Notes: a model not told the origin generated them from the sequence alone. Counted from the stretch's first letter, positions 51,481-60,839 are shown. The stretch is 64,000 nucleotides of DNA from Pseudomonas proteolytica (GCF_007858275.1 NZ_VFEV01000018.1:1-64000), one strand, 5' to 3'. A program made the numbers and translations.

Positions 51481-51658
51481 TTTTTGTGGCAGATGGGCTT
51501 GGTGTGGCGAGCGGGCTTGCCCCGCGCTGGGCTGCGAAGCAGCCCCAAAACCTGCCACCTTGGGCTATCTGATAGAACTCAGTGACTCTATTAGGGCTGC
51601 TTCGCAGCCCAGCGCGGGGCAAGCCCGCTCGCCACACCAAGCCCATCTGCCACAAAAA
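51481..51658. repeat. Long palindromic repeat, copy 4
   Basis: Almost perfect arms of over 60 bp: TTTTTGTGGCAGATGGGCTT outward, then GTGTGGCGAGCGGGCTTGCC and CGCGCTGGGCTGCGAAGCAG, and their complement up to 51658. The loop is about 50 bases. It lies after mgtA (minus strand) and before the barrel pseudogene; the outer TTTTT could aid termination. Confidence 0.9.
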
Positions 51659-51694
51659 ATAGCCGCCACATCCAGCCCGCTTAGCGCCGCAAAC

Positions 51695-54406
51695 TCAGTA
51701 CCACTGCTTGAACCGGCGGATGTAGAGAGTCTTCATCAGTTGCGCCACGCAGCAGTAGGCCAGCAGGGTGCCGACCAGCCATGGGAAGTACGCCCAAGGC
51801 AACGGTTGCAGACCCACGAGGGTGCCCAGGGGTGAGAAGGGCACATAGATCCCCAGCGCGATCACCAGGCTGGTCATCAGCAACACCGGCCAAGCCGCTG
51901 TGCTCTGGAAGAACGGGATCTTGCGGGTGCGCAACATGTGCACCACCAGGGTCTGGGAGAGCAGCCCTTCGACGAACCAGCCGGACTGGAACAGGGTCTG
52001 CATTTCTACGCTGTTGGCCGAGAACACGTACCACATCAGGGCAAAGGTGGTGATGTCGAAGATCGACGAGGTCGGCCCGATCCAGATCATGAAGCGCCCG
52101 ATGTTCTGCGCGTCCCACTTGCGTGGCTTGGCCAGGTACTCCTTGTCCATCTTGTCCCACGGCAGGGCCAGTTGGGAGATGTCGTACATCAGGTTTTGCA
52201 GGAGCAGGTGGATCGCCAGCATCGGCATGAAGGGAATGAACGCACTGGCCACCAGCACCGAGAACACGTTGCCGAAGTTGGAGCTGGCCGTCATGTTCAG
52301 GTACTTCATGATATTGCCGAAGGTCTCGCGGCCTTTAAGCACACCTTCCTCGAGGACCATCAGGCTCTTTTCCAGGAGGATGATATCGGCCGATTCCTTG
52401 GCAATATCGGTTGCGCTGTCTACCGAGATACCGACGTCGGCATCGCGCAGGGCTGGCGCATCATTGATCCCGTCGCCGAGGAACCCCACGGTGTGACCGT
52501 TGGCCTGCAAGGCCTTGAGCACCCGGGACTTTTGCAGCGGGGTCAGCTTGGCGAACACCGTGCGTTGTTCGACCTGCTGCTTGAGGGTGGCATCGTCCAT
52601 GGCCTCGATGTCCACGCCCAGCAGCGGCTCGCCGGGCTCCAGGCCGACCTGGCGGCAGATGGTGCGGGTGACCACGGCGTTATCGCCGGTCAGCACTTTG
52701 ACGGCGACACCGATCTCTTGCAGCGCGGCAATGGCCGGGCCGGCGGTTTCTTTTGGCGGATCGAGGAACGTCAGGAAGCCGTGGATCACCAGGTTGCGTT
52801 CATCGGCCGGGGTATATTGCTGGCGCGCCAGGGCCTTGGGGATGTTGCGGGTGGCGACCACCAGCACCCGGAAGCCGTCCTCGTTGAACTCGCTGGCGGT
52901 GTGTAGCAATTCCTGGCGACGCCGCTCATCCAGGGCCACGGCGCTGGCGCCTTCCATTACATGGGTGGCGATATCGAGCATTTCTTCCACGGCCCCCTTG
53001 CACACCAACAGGTGATCGCCGTGGGCGTCCTTGACCACAATCGACAGGCGGCGACGGACAAAGTCGAAGGGCAGTTCATCGACCTTGCTGTAGGCAAACG
53101 GCACCTGGAACTTGGGGTTGTGCTGGGAGAACGCCAACACCGCCTGGTCCATCAGGTTCTTCATGCCGCTTTGGTGGTGGCTGTTGAGCCAAGCCAGGGA
53201 CAGCACCTGGTCGTCCCGCTGGCCGAAGGCGTTGACGTGGTGCTCGAGGATGATTTTGTCCTGGGTCAGGGTGCCGGTCTTGTCGGTGCACAGCACGTCC
53301 ATCGAACCGAAGTTCTGGATCGCATTCAGGCGCTTGACCACCACTTTGCGCTTGGCCATGGCGTTTGCGCCCTTGGCCAGGTTGGCGCTGACGATCATCG
53401 GCAGCATTTCCGGGGTCAGGCCCACGGCCACCGCCAAGGCAAACAGGAAGGCATCGCCCCAGTCGCCCTTGGAAAACCCATTGAGGAAAAACACGATGGG
53501 CACCATCACCAGCATGAAGCGGATCAACAGCCAACTGACGCTGTTCACCCCGCGGTCGAAGGCGGTCTGGACCCGGGAGCCGACGATGGCCTTGGCCAGC
53601 GAGCCAAAATAGGTGCGTGGCCCCGTCGCAACCACCACCGCCTGGGCGCGGCCGCTGACAACGTTGGTACCCATAAAGCAAATATTGGGCAGGTCCAGCA
53701 GGTTGCTCTGGTCCGTGGCGCTCGGGGTGGCGGACTTTTGCGTGACATCGCCCAGGGTGTCGTACTTCTCCACTGGCAGGGCTTCACCGGTCAGCACGGC
53801 CTGGCTGATAAACAGGTCGCGGGACTCGATCAGGCGGATATCGGCCGGGATCATGTCGCCGGCCGACAATTGCACGATATCCCCGGCCACCAGGTCGCGC
53901 ATCGGCACTTCGCGCAGGGTGGGTTTGGCGCCGACCTGCTCACGGCGTAGCACCGTGGCAGTGGTGCGCACCATGGCCTTGAGGGCTTCGGCGGATTTGG
54001 CCGAACGGTGTTCCTGCCAGAAGCGCAGCAGGCTGCTCAGGGCGACCATGGTCATGATGATAATGACCTTGGTCAGGTCCACTTCTTCACCGGCGCGCAG
54101 CGGCAGCCAGTAGTCGGTGACAAAGCTGATCACCGCGAGGGTCAGCAGCACGTAGATGAAGGGGTTGTTCAGGGCCTGGAGGAACTGCACCACCGCATGG
54201 GGCGGCTTGTCGTGGGCCACCTCGTTATAGCCTTCGCGTTGCAGGCGGGCGCTGGCATCCAGTTCGGTCAGGCCGTCTTTGGTTGCCCGGACGTTGGCCA
54301 GGGTGGCCGCCAGGCCGTTTTGCGCTTCGCGGGCGGCGCGCATCGACAGTTTGCTGGCATTGGCGGTGTTGTTGTCTGGACGTTGTTTAGTGTTTACGGC
54401 GCTCAT
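51695..54406 (-). CDS. mgtA: Magnesium-transporting P-type ATPase
   Basis: 903 residues, P-type ATPase class IIIB. Visible parts: VLTGEALPVEK (actuator TGE), MDVLCTDKTGTLTQD (phosphorylated Asp), VLTGDNAVV, and FLGDGINDAPALRDADVG, with ten membrane helices. It imports Mg2+ from the periplasm when magnesium is low. The start MSAVNTKQRPDN has AGGAGT before it; two in-frame starts upstream are possible. A 204-base leader with inverted repeats precedes it. Confidence 0.93.
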   Translation of the reverse strand: MSAVNTKQRPDNNTANASKLSMRAAREAQNGLAATLANVRATKDGLTELDASARLQREGYNEVAHDKPPHAVVQFLQALNNPFIYVLLTLAVISFVTDYWLPLRAGEEVDLTKVIIIMTMVALSSLLRFWQEHRSAKSAEALKAMVRTTATVLRREQVGAKPTLREVPMRDLVAGDIVQLSAGDMIPADIRLIESRDLFISQAVLTGEALPVEKYDTLGDVTQKSATPSATDQSNLLDLPNICFMGTNVVSGRAQAVVVATGPRTYFGSLAKAIVGSRVQTAFDRGVNSVSWLLIRFMLVMVPIVFFLNGFSKGDWGDAFLFALAVAVGLTPEMLPMIVSANLAKGANAMAKRKVVVKRLNAIQNFGSMDVLCTDKTGTLTQDKIILEHHVNAFGQRDDQVLSLAWLNSHHQSGMKNLMDQAVLAFSQHNPKFQVPFAYSKVDELPFDFVRRRLSIVVKDAHGDHLLVCKGAVEEMLDIATHVMEGASAVALDERRRQELLHTASEFNEDGFRVLVVATRNIPKALARQQYTPADERNLVIHGFLTFLDPPKETAGPAIAALQEIGVAVKVLTGDNAVVTRTICRQVGLEPGEPLLGVDIEAMDDATLKQQVEQRTVFAKLTPLQKSRVLKALQANGHTVGFLGDGINDAPALRDADVGISVDSATDIAKESADIILLEKSLMVLEEGVLKGRETFGNIMKYLNMTASSNFGNVFSVLVASAFIPFMPMLAIHLLLQNLMYDISQLALPWDKMDKEYLAKPRKWDAQNIGRFMIWIGPTSSIFDITTFALMWYVFSANSVEMQTLFQSGWFVEGLLSQTLVVHMLRTRKIPFFQSTAAWPVLLMTSLVIALGIYVPFSPLGTLVGLQPLPWAYFPWLVGTLLAYCCVAQLMKTLYIRRFKQWY

Positions 54407-54610
54407 GGTTTTTACTCCTGTCGACATACCCGTTACTTGCCTGGCAGGCGGGCGCAAGTATGCCGATTCGCAATGTTTGCGATCAGTTCCAATAACTTTA
54501 AAGAGGCGAGTTAATTAACGGGCGCGCAGAAAACTACGGCTGGCTTAGTTCGCAAGGAACGCCAGTTAATTAATTGACCAATAATCAGGAAGTTGCTGTT
54601 TCCAGTCGGC
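54407..54610 (-). promoter_or_regulatory. mgtA leader with inverted repeats
   Basis: Contains the palindrome TCGCAA-tgt-TTGCGA (54468-54482), two TTAATTAA sequences (54511-54518 and 54566-54573) and a CTGGC/GCCAG pair (54540-54544, 54561-54565). Long leaders in front of Mg2+ transporters are often regulatory; no known riboswitch consensus (such as M-box) was recognised. Confidence 0.45.
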
Positions 54611-54895
54611 TTATGCCGCGCGGGCGCTGAGCATCAGGCGCGCTTGGGCAAGCAGGCTGGAAACGCTCCGTCTCTGCGGATCTTGAGGGTCGGCGTGGTC
54701 CCATTGCTGAACCAGGTGGCCGGTGGTGGGGCACAGACGCCAGTGCGCCTGCAGGTGTGCCTGGCTGGTACGCGGGGAAGGGCAGGCAAAGGCCGTGCGC
54801 ACTGGGGCAACGCCCACGAAAGTACGGCACAGCTTGGCACGCAGGGCTGAGGCCAGCGTGCGTACATCAGGTAGAACAAGGGTTTGGAAATTCAT
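54611..54895 (-). CDS. 94-residue hypothetical protein upstream of mgtA
   Basis: Begins MNFQTLVLPDVRTLASALRAKLCR; the ribosome site GAGGTG is nine bases upstream. The middle holds ACPSPRTSQAHLQAHWRLCPTTGHLVQQW, a C..H..H..C arrangement that could bind metal. No family recognised. Same strand as mgtA with a 204-base gap, so cotranscription is possible. Coding is likely but not certain. Confidence 0.55.
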   Translation of the reverse strand: MNFQTLVLPDVRTLASALRAKLCRTFVGVAPVRTAFACPSPRTSQAHLQAHWRLCPTTGHLVQQWDHADPQDPQRRSVSSLLAQARLMLSARAA

Positions 54896-55081
54896 AACAC
54901 ACCTCGGGACCGGACTGGCGCCGGCGCAAGGCAGTTACGTTGGAGCATCAATCTCTAGCGCAGCTTACCCGGCCTTGAAGGCGAGTCCCGTCATTACACT
55001 GGGTTTGGCGCCCGACCCCCGCATTCGCAGGTGAAGGACAGCAACTAGATACTGTGTCCATTGGCTTCTTTTGTGAGGTTG

Positions 55082-55109
55082 AAAAAAGGCCCGAGTTGCA
55101 GGCACGGGC
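55082..55109 (-). terminator. Rho-independent terminator of the LysE gene
   Basis: Reverse strand GCCCG, 11-base loop, CGGGC followed by C and six T. It lies 95 bases beyond the LysE stop. The rest of the 309-base gap 54896-55204 shows no supported gene. Confidence 0.75.
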
Positions 55110-55204
55110 AATCTACTCAGGCAGGCAGTGGATGTCAATCAATAATCAACCTGTTTGTGGGTCGTTCAGACTTCATTCAGATTGGAGTTATTCAATATAT
55201 AAGT

Positions 55205-55816
55205 TCAAAGGCTGTAGGCGGCCAATAACGCCAGATAGATCAATACCAACCCACAGGCGCCATGACTGATTCGTTGCCAAGTTGGCGAGGCGTTCTTTCG
55301 CAAGACATTCACCAACCCTGCGATCAAAAAGCACGACAGGATCGAGGCCAGCATAAAACCTGCGAAGAACATCAAGGTCTGGCCGTGGCTCGGGGTGGCG
55401 CCAACGATGCCTGACAGGGCACTGCCCAAGGCACCCCAGTACACGATGTTCTTCGGGTTGGCCAAAGAGATGGCGGCCCCGACCATCAGCGCATTGCGCC
55501 CGCTGCTGGCTGGGGCGCTGTCGGGTTGCGGCAGGCGCCAGGCATCCAGCAGGCTGCGCAGGCCGAGCCAGGCCAGGTAAAGCGCGCAAACGGCGGTCAA
55601 CGGTACGCGCACCGCCTCGTGCTGGATCAACAGGGCCATGCCGGTGAGGCCGATCACCGCCCACGTCGCGTCGCCCACCAGCGAGCCTATCTGCACCAGC
55701 AGCGCTGGCGTGAACCCATGCAACAGGCCCCGGCGTAGCGTCTCTGCGAGCACGGCGCCGGGGGACAGGCAAAACACAAAGCCAAATACCAGCGCAGAAA
55801 AAAAGATCGTCAACAT
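55205..55816 (-). CDS. LysE/RhtB-family amino acid exporter
   Basis: 203 residues with six helices and the LysE start FFSALVFGFVFCLSPGAVLAETLRRGL. NALMVGAAISLANPKNIVYWGALGSA is the conserved central loop. It exports amino acids or derivatives. Encoded after an AraC-type regulator on the same strand (52-base gap carrying a small REP), which likely controls it. A start at MLTIFF was chosen; the preceding frame is non-coding. Confidence 0.88.
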   Translation of the reverse strand: MLTIFFSALVFGFVFCLSPGAVLAETLRRGLLHGFTPALLVQIGSLVGDATWAVIGLTGMALLIQHEAVRVPLTAVCALYLAWLGLRSLLDAWRLPQPDSAPASSGRNALMVGAAISLANPKNIVYWGALGSALSGIVGATPSHGQTLMFFAGFMLASILSCFLIAGLVNVLRKNASPTWQRISHGACGLVLIYLALLAAYSL

Positions 55817-55845
55817 CACCACCCCCAAAATTAACCGGTAACTCT

Positions 55846-55873
55846 TGTAGGAGTCGGCAAGCCGGCTCCTACA
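55846..55873. repeat. Minimal REP hairpin at the end of the AraC gene
   Basis: TGTAGGAG-TCGGC / GCCGG-CTCCTACA with a 3-base loop. It is the shortest palindrome of this family here. Its right arm contains the TAG stop of the AraC gene (55869-55871). Confidence 0.8.
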
Positions 55874-56696
55874 GGTCAGTTTGAGGGCGGGGCAGGTGTG
55901 CTGTCTTGGACAGGATTGCGCTTTGATAGCGGCCAGGGGTAATGCCATAGGCCGCACGGAAGTGCCGATTGAGATGGCTCTGGTCGGCAAAACCCAGGTC
56001 ATGGGCAACCTCGGCGGCGCCCAGGCCACTGCGCAACAAGCCTTGTGCGCGGCGCGTGCGCAGTTGCATGGCCCATTGGCGCGGACTCAGGCCGGTTTCT
56101 TTCTGGAAGGTGCGCAAGACGTGGAATTTGGACAGGCCCAACTCGTCGCCCAAGGCCTCCAGGGCCACACCCTGGTGCAACTGCGCGGCGAGCAGTTCCT
56201 GGGCCTGGGCGACTAGCTTTGACCCCGCACTGGCACCTGCCGGCAGGCGCACACCACTGAGCCTGACCACTTCGGCCAGCAGCAACACCAGCGCCTCTTC
56301 GTTGAGCCCGCGTACCAGCGGGTCGACGCTTAATGCCCCCTTGGCGGCCTGCGCCAGTTGCGCCGCCAAAGCGGGGGCAAAACATAGCGCGCGGTCGAAC
56401 TCCAGGTGCGCCAGCCCGAGGTCGCTGGCCAGGCGGTCGGCACCGGCGTACAGGCTGACAAAGTGCCAGGGCGCGCCCTGGGCCGCGCCGCCACCCTGGA
56501 TCTGGCCGGGGTTGTACAGGGTGATACTGCCGGGCCCGGCCTCAAAGGTGCGGCGGTCCAGCCAGACCTGTTCCTCACCGATCAGGTTGACGCCAATCAC
56601 GCACTCGTCGTGGCTATGGCGGGCAAACGTCAGGCCGCTACAGGTGGTGCTGCTGATTTCGTAGTGGCCCAGCCAGGCGTGGTGCGCAGAACTCAT
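55869..56696 (-). CDS. AraC-family transcriptional regulator
   Basis: 275 residues: N-terminal cupin-type sensor (FARHSHDECVIGVNLIGEEQVWLDRRTFEAGPGSITLYNPGQIQ) and C-terminal double helix-turn-helix (LEALGDELGLSKFHVLRTFQKETGLSPRQW, VAHDLGFADQSHLNRHFRAAYGITPGRYQ). The layout is that of AraC activators paired with LysE exporters. The start at MSSAHHAW was used; a far longer frame upstream runs inside arsB. Confidence 0.92.
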   Translation of the reverse strand: MSSAHHAWLGHYEISSTTCSGLTFARHSHDECVIGVNLIGEEQVWLDRRTFEAGPGSITLYNPGQIQGGGAAQGAPWHFVSLYAGADRLASDLGLAHLEFDRALCFAPALAAQLAQAAKGALSVDPLVRGLNEEALVLLLAEVVRLSGVRLPAGASAGSKLVAQAQELLAAQLHQGVALEALGDELGLSKFHVLRTFQKETGLSPRQWAMQLRTRRAQGLLRSGLGAAEVAHDLGFADQSHLNRHFRAAYGITPGRYQSAILSKTAHLPRPQTDL

Positions 56697-56737
56697 CGGG
56701 TGGGCTCGGTGGCGGCAAGTGGCCAAAGCATACCTTT

Positions 56738-58021
56738 TTAGACACTCAGTCGCAGGGCCAGCGCGGCCAGGGTGATCAGCAGCACCGGCAGGGTCAGCAC
56801 GATACCCACCTTGAAGTAGTAGCCCCAGGTGATACGAATGCCCTTGCGCGCCAGAATATGCAGCCAGAGCAGGGTCGCCAGGCTGCCGATAGGCGTGATT
56901 TTCGGGCCCAGGTCGCTGCCGATCACATTGGCGTAGATCATCGCTTCCTTGACCACGCCCACGGCATGGCTGGCTTCGATGGACAGCGCACCGATCAGCA
57001 CGGTCGGCAGGTTGTTCATCACCGAAGACAGCAGCGCCGTCAGCAACCCGGTGCCCAGCGCCGCGCCCCACACGCCGTAGTCGGCAAAGGTGTTGAGCCA
57101 GGTGGCCAGGTAAGTGGTCAGGCCGGCGTTGCGCAGGCCATACACCACCAGGTACATCCCGAGGGAGAAAATCACGATCTGCCAGGGGGCTTCCTTGAGC
57201 ACCTTGCGCGTGGATATCTTGTGGCCTTTGGCGGCGATCACCAGCAGCAACAAAGCGCAGGCGGCCGAGATGGCACTGATGGGAATGCCCAGCGGTTCCA
57301 GGGCAAAACAGCCGACGAGTAGAATGCCCAGCACCCACCAGGCGGCGTGGAAAGTCGCCGGGTCATGAATGGCGCTGGCCGGTTCGGGCAGGTCGGCGGG
57401 GTCATAACTTTGCGGGATATCACGGCGGAAGAACCACAGCAGCACCGCCAGGGTCGCGGCGACACTGACCAGGTTGACCGGCACCATGATCGCCGCGTAC
57501 TCGTTGAAACCGATCTTGAAGTAGTCTGCCGAGACGATGTTCACCAGGTTGGACACCACCAGCGGCAGGCTGGCGGTGTCGGCGATAAACCCTGCGCCCA
57601 TCACGAACGCCAGGGTCGCCGCGGGTGAGAAGCGCAGCGCCAGGAGCATCGACATGACAATCGGCGTGAGGATCAGGGCCGCGCCGTCATTGGCGAACAA
57701 CGCCGAGACCAGCGCGCCCAGCAGCACCATGTAAGCGAACAGCCGCCGGCCTCGGCCACGGCCCCAGCGTGCGACGTGCAACGCGGCCCAGGCGAAAAAA
57801 CCGGCCTCGTCGAGGATCAGGCTGATGATAATCAGGGCGACGAAGGTACCGGTGGCATTCCAGATGATCTGCCACACCACCGGGATGTCTGCCAGGCTGA
57901 TCACGCCACAGGCCAGGGCGAGGATCGCCCCCATTGACGCACTCCAGCCTACCCCAAGGCCTTTGGGTTGCCAGATGACCAGCACAATGGTGAACAGGAA
58001 GATGGCGACGGCAGCAAGCAT
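56738..58021 (-). CDS. arsB: Arsenite efflux transporter ArsB
   Basis: 427 residues, close to E. coli ArsB (429), with near-identical segments [53 protein letters not shown] and [20 protein letters not shown]. About twelve helices. It expels arsenite or antimonite using the proton gradient, or ATP with ArsA. The start MLAAVAIF fits the family and has GGAGA at good distance; an ATG three codons earlier is possible. No arsR, arsC or arsH gene is adjacent. Confidence 0.94.
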   Translation of the reverse strand: MLAAVAIFLFTIVLVIWQPKGLGVGWSASMGAILALACGVISLADIPVVWQIIWNATGTFVALIIISLILDEAGFFAWAALHVARWGRGRGRRLFAYMVLLGALVSALFANDGAALILTPIVMSMLLALRFSPAATLAFVMGAGFIADTASLPLVVSNLVNIVSADYFKIGFNEYAAIMVPVNLVSVAATLAVLLWFFRRDIPQSYDPADLPEPASAIHDPATFHAAWWVLGILLVGCFALEPLGIPISAISAACALLLLVIAAKGHKISTRKVLKEAPWQIVIFSLGMYLVVYGLRNAGLTTYLATWLNTFADYGVWGAALGTGLLTALLSSVMNNLPTVLIGALSIEASHAVGVVKEAMIYANVIGSDLGPKITPIGSLATLLWLHILARKGIRITWGYYFKVGIVLTLPVLLITLAALALRLSV

Positions 58022-58163
58022 CAAGGACATTCTCCGCGGGGTGGCGATTCGACATTTGATTGACCTGTGACAAGGTACTGGGATTGCGTGGCAAGTGCTT
58101 GAAATTAAAATGAAACACAACTGTCCTAAAGTGCCCGCCATTGGTGATAAAGGAAGTAACTGT

Positions 58164-58379
58164 GTGACCCGTGCCACTCGTAACCTGCGCAAGACCCTCG
58201 ATTCTGTCGCGGACAACAACGAAACCGCGGCTTTCGACTTGATGCGCGCGGTCGAAAAACTCAGCGATGAAGTGCTGCGTCAGCGGCTGCTCAACACCAT
58301 CCACCGCCTTAACCAGGATGCCCACGAACTGCGGGAGGCCAGGGATGCGGTGGAGCGGGTGTCGGTCAAACTGGCGTGA
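58164..58379 (+). CDS. 71-residue hypothetical helical protein
   Basis: Starts at GTG ([31 protein letters not shown]...) with AGGAAG seven bases before it. Almost wholly alpha-helical and charged, ending [22 protein letters not shown], with heptad-like leucines. An upstream TTG/ATG in the same frame would add a tail of low likelihood. I recognise it only as a conserved type of short pseudomonad protein. Divergent from arsB. Confidence 0.6.
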   Translation: MTRATRNLRKTLDSVADNNETAAFDLMRAVEKLSDEVLRQRLLNTIHRLNQDAHELREARDAVERVSVKLA

Positions 58380-58570
58380 TAATGGCACGTGCCTCCAGGG
58401 CCGGTGAAGTGGCGGCATTTATTGATAAGGCTGCCACGGCCCTGCAGCAATAGCCCTGCTGGGCAACCCTCTGTCCCTGCGCCGGGGCGTTGCCTGCTGC
58501 AAGATCGTTCAAGACAATCCGGGTTGGCGCTGCCATGCTTATCGACTGTCTGTCGATGAGCCTGTTGTCC

Positions 58571-59266
58571 ATGCCTACTGCCTTGCCGCATTACGCTTTC
58601 GCCCGCGGCGCGATTGCGATCATTCCTCTTTCATTGGCCTGCGCCCCATGGGGCCTGTTGGCCGGCTCCCTGGCGATTGACGCCCAGTTCACCCCGCTGG
58701 AAAGCCAGGGCCTGTCGGCCATTGTGTTCGCCGGTGCCGCGCAGTTGGTGGCGATTGGCATGGTCAAGAGCGGCGCCAGTCTGATTGCCATTTTGCTCAC
58801 CACGTTGCTGCTGACCTCCCAGCACTTGCTGTATGGCATGCATATGCGCGCCACCCTGTCGCCTTTGCCGGCGCGGTGGCGCATGAGCCTGGGCTTTTTG
58901 CTCACGGATGAGTTCTTCGCGTTGGTCAGCCAATATGACCGCCAGACCTTCAACCGTTGGTATGCCCTGGGCGTGGGCCTGACGTTCTATGTGGCCTGGA
59001 ACCTGTTTACCCTGGCCGGCATCGTGCTCGGCAAGAGCATCCCCAACCTCGATCAACTGGGCCTGGAGTTCTCCATCGCCGCAACCTTTATCGCCTTGAT
59101 CACCCCGGTGGTGCGTGATGTGCCAACGGTGGTGTGCGTGGCGGTGGCCTTGCTGTTTTCGGTGCTGCTCAGTTACTGGCACTGGGAGTCGGCGGTGGTG
59201 GTGTCGGGGTTGCTGGGGATGTGTGCAGGGTATGCCTGCAAACGCTTGGGAGTGGGGCAGCAATGA
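58571..59266 (+). CDS. azlC: AzlC-family amino acid exporter, large subunit
   Basis: 231 residues from the ATG of MPTALPHYAFARGAI, with about seven helices. LACAPWGLLAGSLAIDAQFTPLESQGLSAIVFAGAAQLVAIGM and TSQHLLYGMHMR are AzlC hallmarks. AzlCD exports branched-chain amino acids and analogues. The start is uncertain: ATG at 58535 or 58556 would lengthen it. azlD overlaps it by four bases. Confidence 0.85.
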   Translation: MPTALPHYAFARGAIAIIPLSLACAPWGLLAGSLAIDAQFTPLESQGLSAIVFAGAAQLVAIGMVKSGASLIAILLTTLLLTSQHLLYGMHMRATLSPLPARWRMSLGFLLTDEFFALVSQYDRQTFNRWYALGVGLTFYVAWNLFTLAGIVLGKSIPNLDQLGLEFSIAATFIALITPVVRDVPTVVCVAVALLFSVLLSYWHWESAVVVSGLLGMCAGYACKRLGVGQQ

Positions 59267-59574
59267 TTTTTGTGATGATTATCGGCATGGGCCTGGCGGT
59301 GTTTTTCAACCGTTACCTGTTTCTTGAGCCGCGCTTGCCGGTGCGCCTGAATCGCGGCGCGCGGGAGTTTCTCGGGTTCGCGGTGCCCGGCATGTTGACG
59401 GCCATTTGCGGGCCGATCATTTTCCTCTCCGAGCACAAGCTCAACCTGAGCCCCACCAACCCTTACTTGTTGGCCGGGGTCTGCGCGGTGGCCTTGATGT
59501 TCTGGACCCGCAGCGTGTTGACCACGGTGCTGCTGAGCATGGCGCTGTTCTATCTGTTCCGCTGGTTGCTTTAA
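59263..59574 (+). CDS. azlD: AzlD-family small subunit
   Basis: 103 residues, four helices: FFNRYLFLEPRLPVRLNRGAREFLGFAVPGMLTAICGP, NPYLLAGVCAVALMFWTRSVLTTVLLSM. This is the usual AzlD partner of AzlC, coupled by an ATGA overlap. Membrane-embedded; required with AzlC for export. Confidence 0.85.
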   Translation: MIFVMIIGMGLAVFFNRYLFLEPRLPVRLNRGAREFLGFAVPGMLTAICGPIIFLSEHKLNLSPTNPYLLAGVCAVALMFWTRSVLTTVLLSMALFYLFRWLL

Positions 59575-59643
59575 GTGTTCCTGTGACGGCTATCGCCACG
59601 AGGTTTCAATGGTAAAGTCGCGTTTTTTCAAGGAAGCGATGGC

Positions 59644-59997
59644 ATGCGGAAGGTAGTGATAGGTGCGTTGGTCCTGGCGGCGCTGGCCGGTTGCGCAGGT
59701 TCGAAGATGAAAGACGCACGCTCTGGCGCGCCCTATAAAACCCTGGCCTCAGACAAGGCCGCATTGGTCGTCGCCCAGTGCATCCAGTTCGGCTGGCAGG
59801 ACGAGGCGGTGTTCGGTGTGGATGCCGGCGGCTTTATGGAGCCGGCGCAAGGCGGGGGCCATACGGTCTACACCACGGGCGGTGACTACTTTGTCGACGT
59901 GCGCAGTGTCGGCAGCAGCACTACCGTCAGTTACTACGCTGCCGAAGATAATTTCGCGGCCAAGCGCCGCCTGGCCGCTGCTGCGACCTGTCTGTAA
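59644..59997 (+). CDS. Hypothetical lipoprotein
   Basis: 117 residues with a lipoprotein signal (VLAALAGC, Cys near residue 18) and a small beta-rich domain (VFGVDAGGFMEPAQGGGHTVYTTGGDYFVDVRS). The final CL adds a cysteine that may pair with AQCIQF. Function unknown. An independent gene: the azlD stop is 69 bases upstream and GGAAGC lies before the start. Confidence 0.75.
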   Translation: MRKVVIGALVLAALAGCAGSKMKDARSGAPYKTLASDKAALVVAQCIQFGWQDEAVFGVDAGGFMEPAQGGGHTVYTTGGDYFVDVRSVGSSTTVSYYAAEDNFAAKRRLAAAATCL

Positions 59998-60026
59998 GTT
60001 GCTTCCTTAGAATTCTTCAGAAATGC

Positions 60027-60050
60027 CCGGCGGACACCCCGCCGGCTTTG
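60027..60050 (+). terminator. Terminator-like hairpin after the lipoprotein gene
   Basis: CCGGCGG-acacc-CCGCCGG followed by CTTTG. The stem is seven GC pairs, 29 bases after the stop; the T-run is short. Confidence 0.6.
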
Positions 60051-60065
60051 CCTTAAAATGCCCGC

Positions 60066-60128
60066 GCTTGCCCGACATGATGGCTCTTTACCAGCACATG
60101 GATGTCGAGGCCTAAATGTCGGGCAAGC
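60066..60128. repeat. 13-bp inverted repeat with 37-base loop
   Basis: GCTTGCCCGACAT (60066-60078) and ATGTCGGGCAAGC (60116-60128) pair perfectly. It is 6 bases past the stop of the minus-strand DUF1275 gene; read from that side the left arm is followed by GCGGGCATTTT, so it may terminate that transcript. Confidence 0.5.
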
Positions 60129-60134
60129 ACCTTT

Positions 60135-60839
60135 TCAGCGTGGCATATAGCCCAGGTGCCAGCGCCGCGGAATCTTCAGCGACACCAGCCCCAGCAGCGC
60201 CGACAACAGGCCGCTGACCAGCAGGGCCTTGATCCCCAGCTGATGTTCGAGCAAGGCGCCAATCACCGCGCCGACAAACATCCCGGCCCACGGGATCAAC
60301 TGCACGCGCCAGCCATTACGGCGCTCCCCCAGCATCCAGCGCCCCAGCCCGCGACCGAAACGCGACAACGCGCCGGTCACGTAAGTCAGCCCCACGGGCA
60401 GGCCATTGACCTGTTCCACCGCCGCATTAAGCATGCCCATGGCGATGATCGCGGCCAGCACCGCGGGTAATTGCTCGGCCATCGGCCACGCGGCGGCGCC
60501 GCACAGCAGCGTGGCGATACACAGCAACAGCGGCAACGCGTGGCGCTTGCTGATGCGGCTGATGATCACCCCCAGCGCATTGCCCAGGATAAACGTCGCC
60601 ACCAGCAGGGTGAGGCGCCCGGTCAGCCCCAGGTCGCCTTCACTGATCGCCACCGCCAGCCGCGTGGTGTTGCCACTCATGAACGAGACAAAATCCCCAC
60701 TGGCCATAAAGCCGATGGCGTCGGTCATGCCGGCCAGCACCGAGAGGCTGGCCACCAGTGTCAGGCCGATGCGCCCCCGCCATTTGTGCTGGTGCTGCAG
60801 GGCGGTATTGATCAGGGGTTTAGGGGAGGAGGGCAGCAC
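60135..60839 (-). CDS. DUF1275 (YoaK-like) membrane protein
   Basis: 234 residues with six or seven helices: LTLVASLSVLAGMTDAIGFMASGDFVSFMSGNTTRLAVAI is the DUF1275 signature, followed by VTGALSRFGRGLGRWM. Proteins of this family are inner-membrane and uncharacterised. The GTG start at 60839 is assumed. Confidence 0.8.
   Translation of the reverse strand: MLPSSPKPLINTALQHQHKWRGRIGLTLVASLSVLAGMTDAIGFMASGDFVSFMSGNTTRLAVAISEGDLGLTGRLTLLVATFILGNALGVIISRISKRHALPLLLCIATLLCGAAAWPMAEQLPAVLAAIIAMGMLNAAVEQVNGLPVGLTYVTGALSRFGRGLGRWMLGERRNGWRVQLIPWAGMFVGAVIGALLEHQLGIKALLVSGLLSALLGLVSLKIPRRWHLGYMPR

Noticed and set aside
54723..55034. 103-codon plus-strand frame opposite the 94-residue gene
   Set aside because: No ribosome site, no domain and opposite strand to a better supported ORF.
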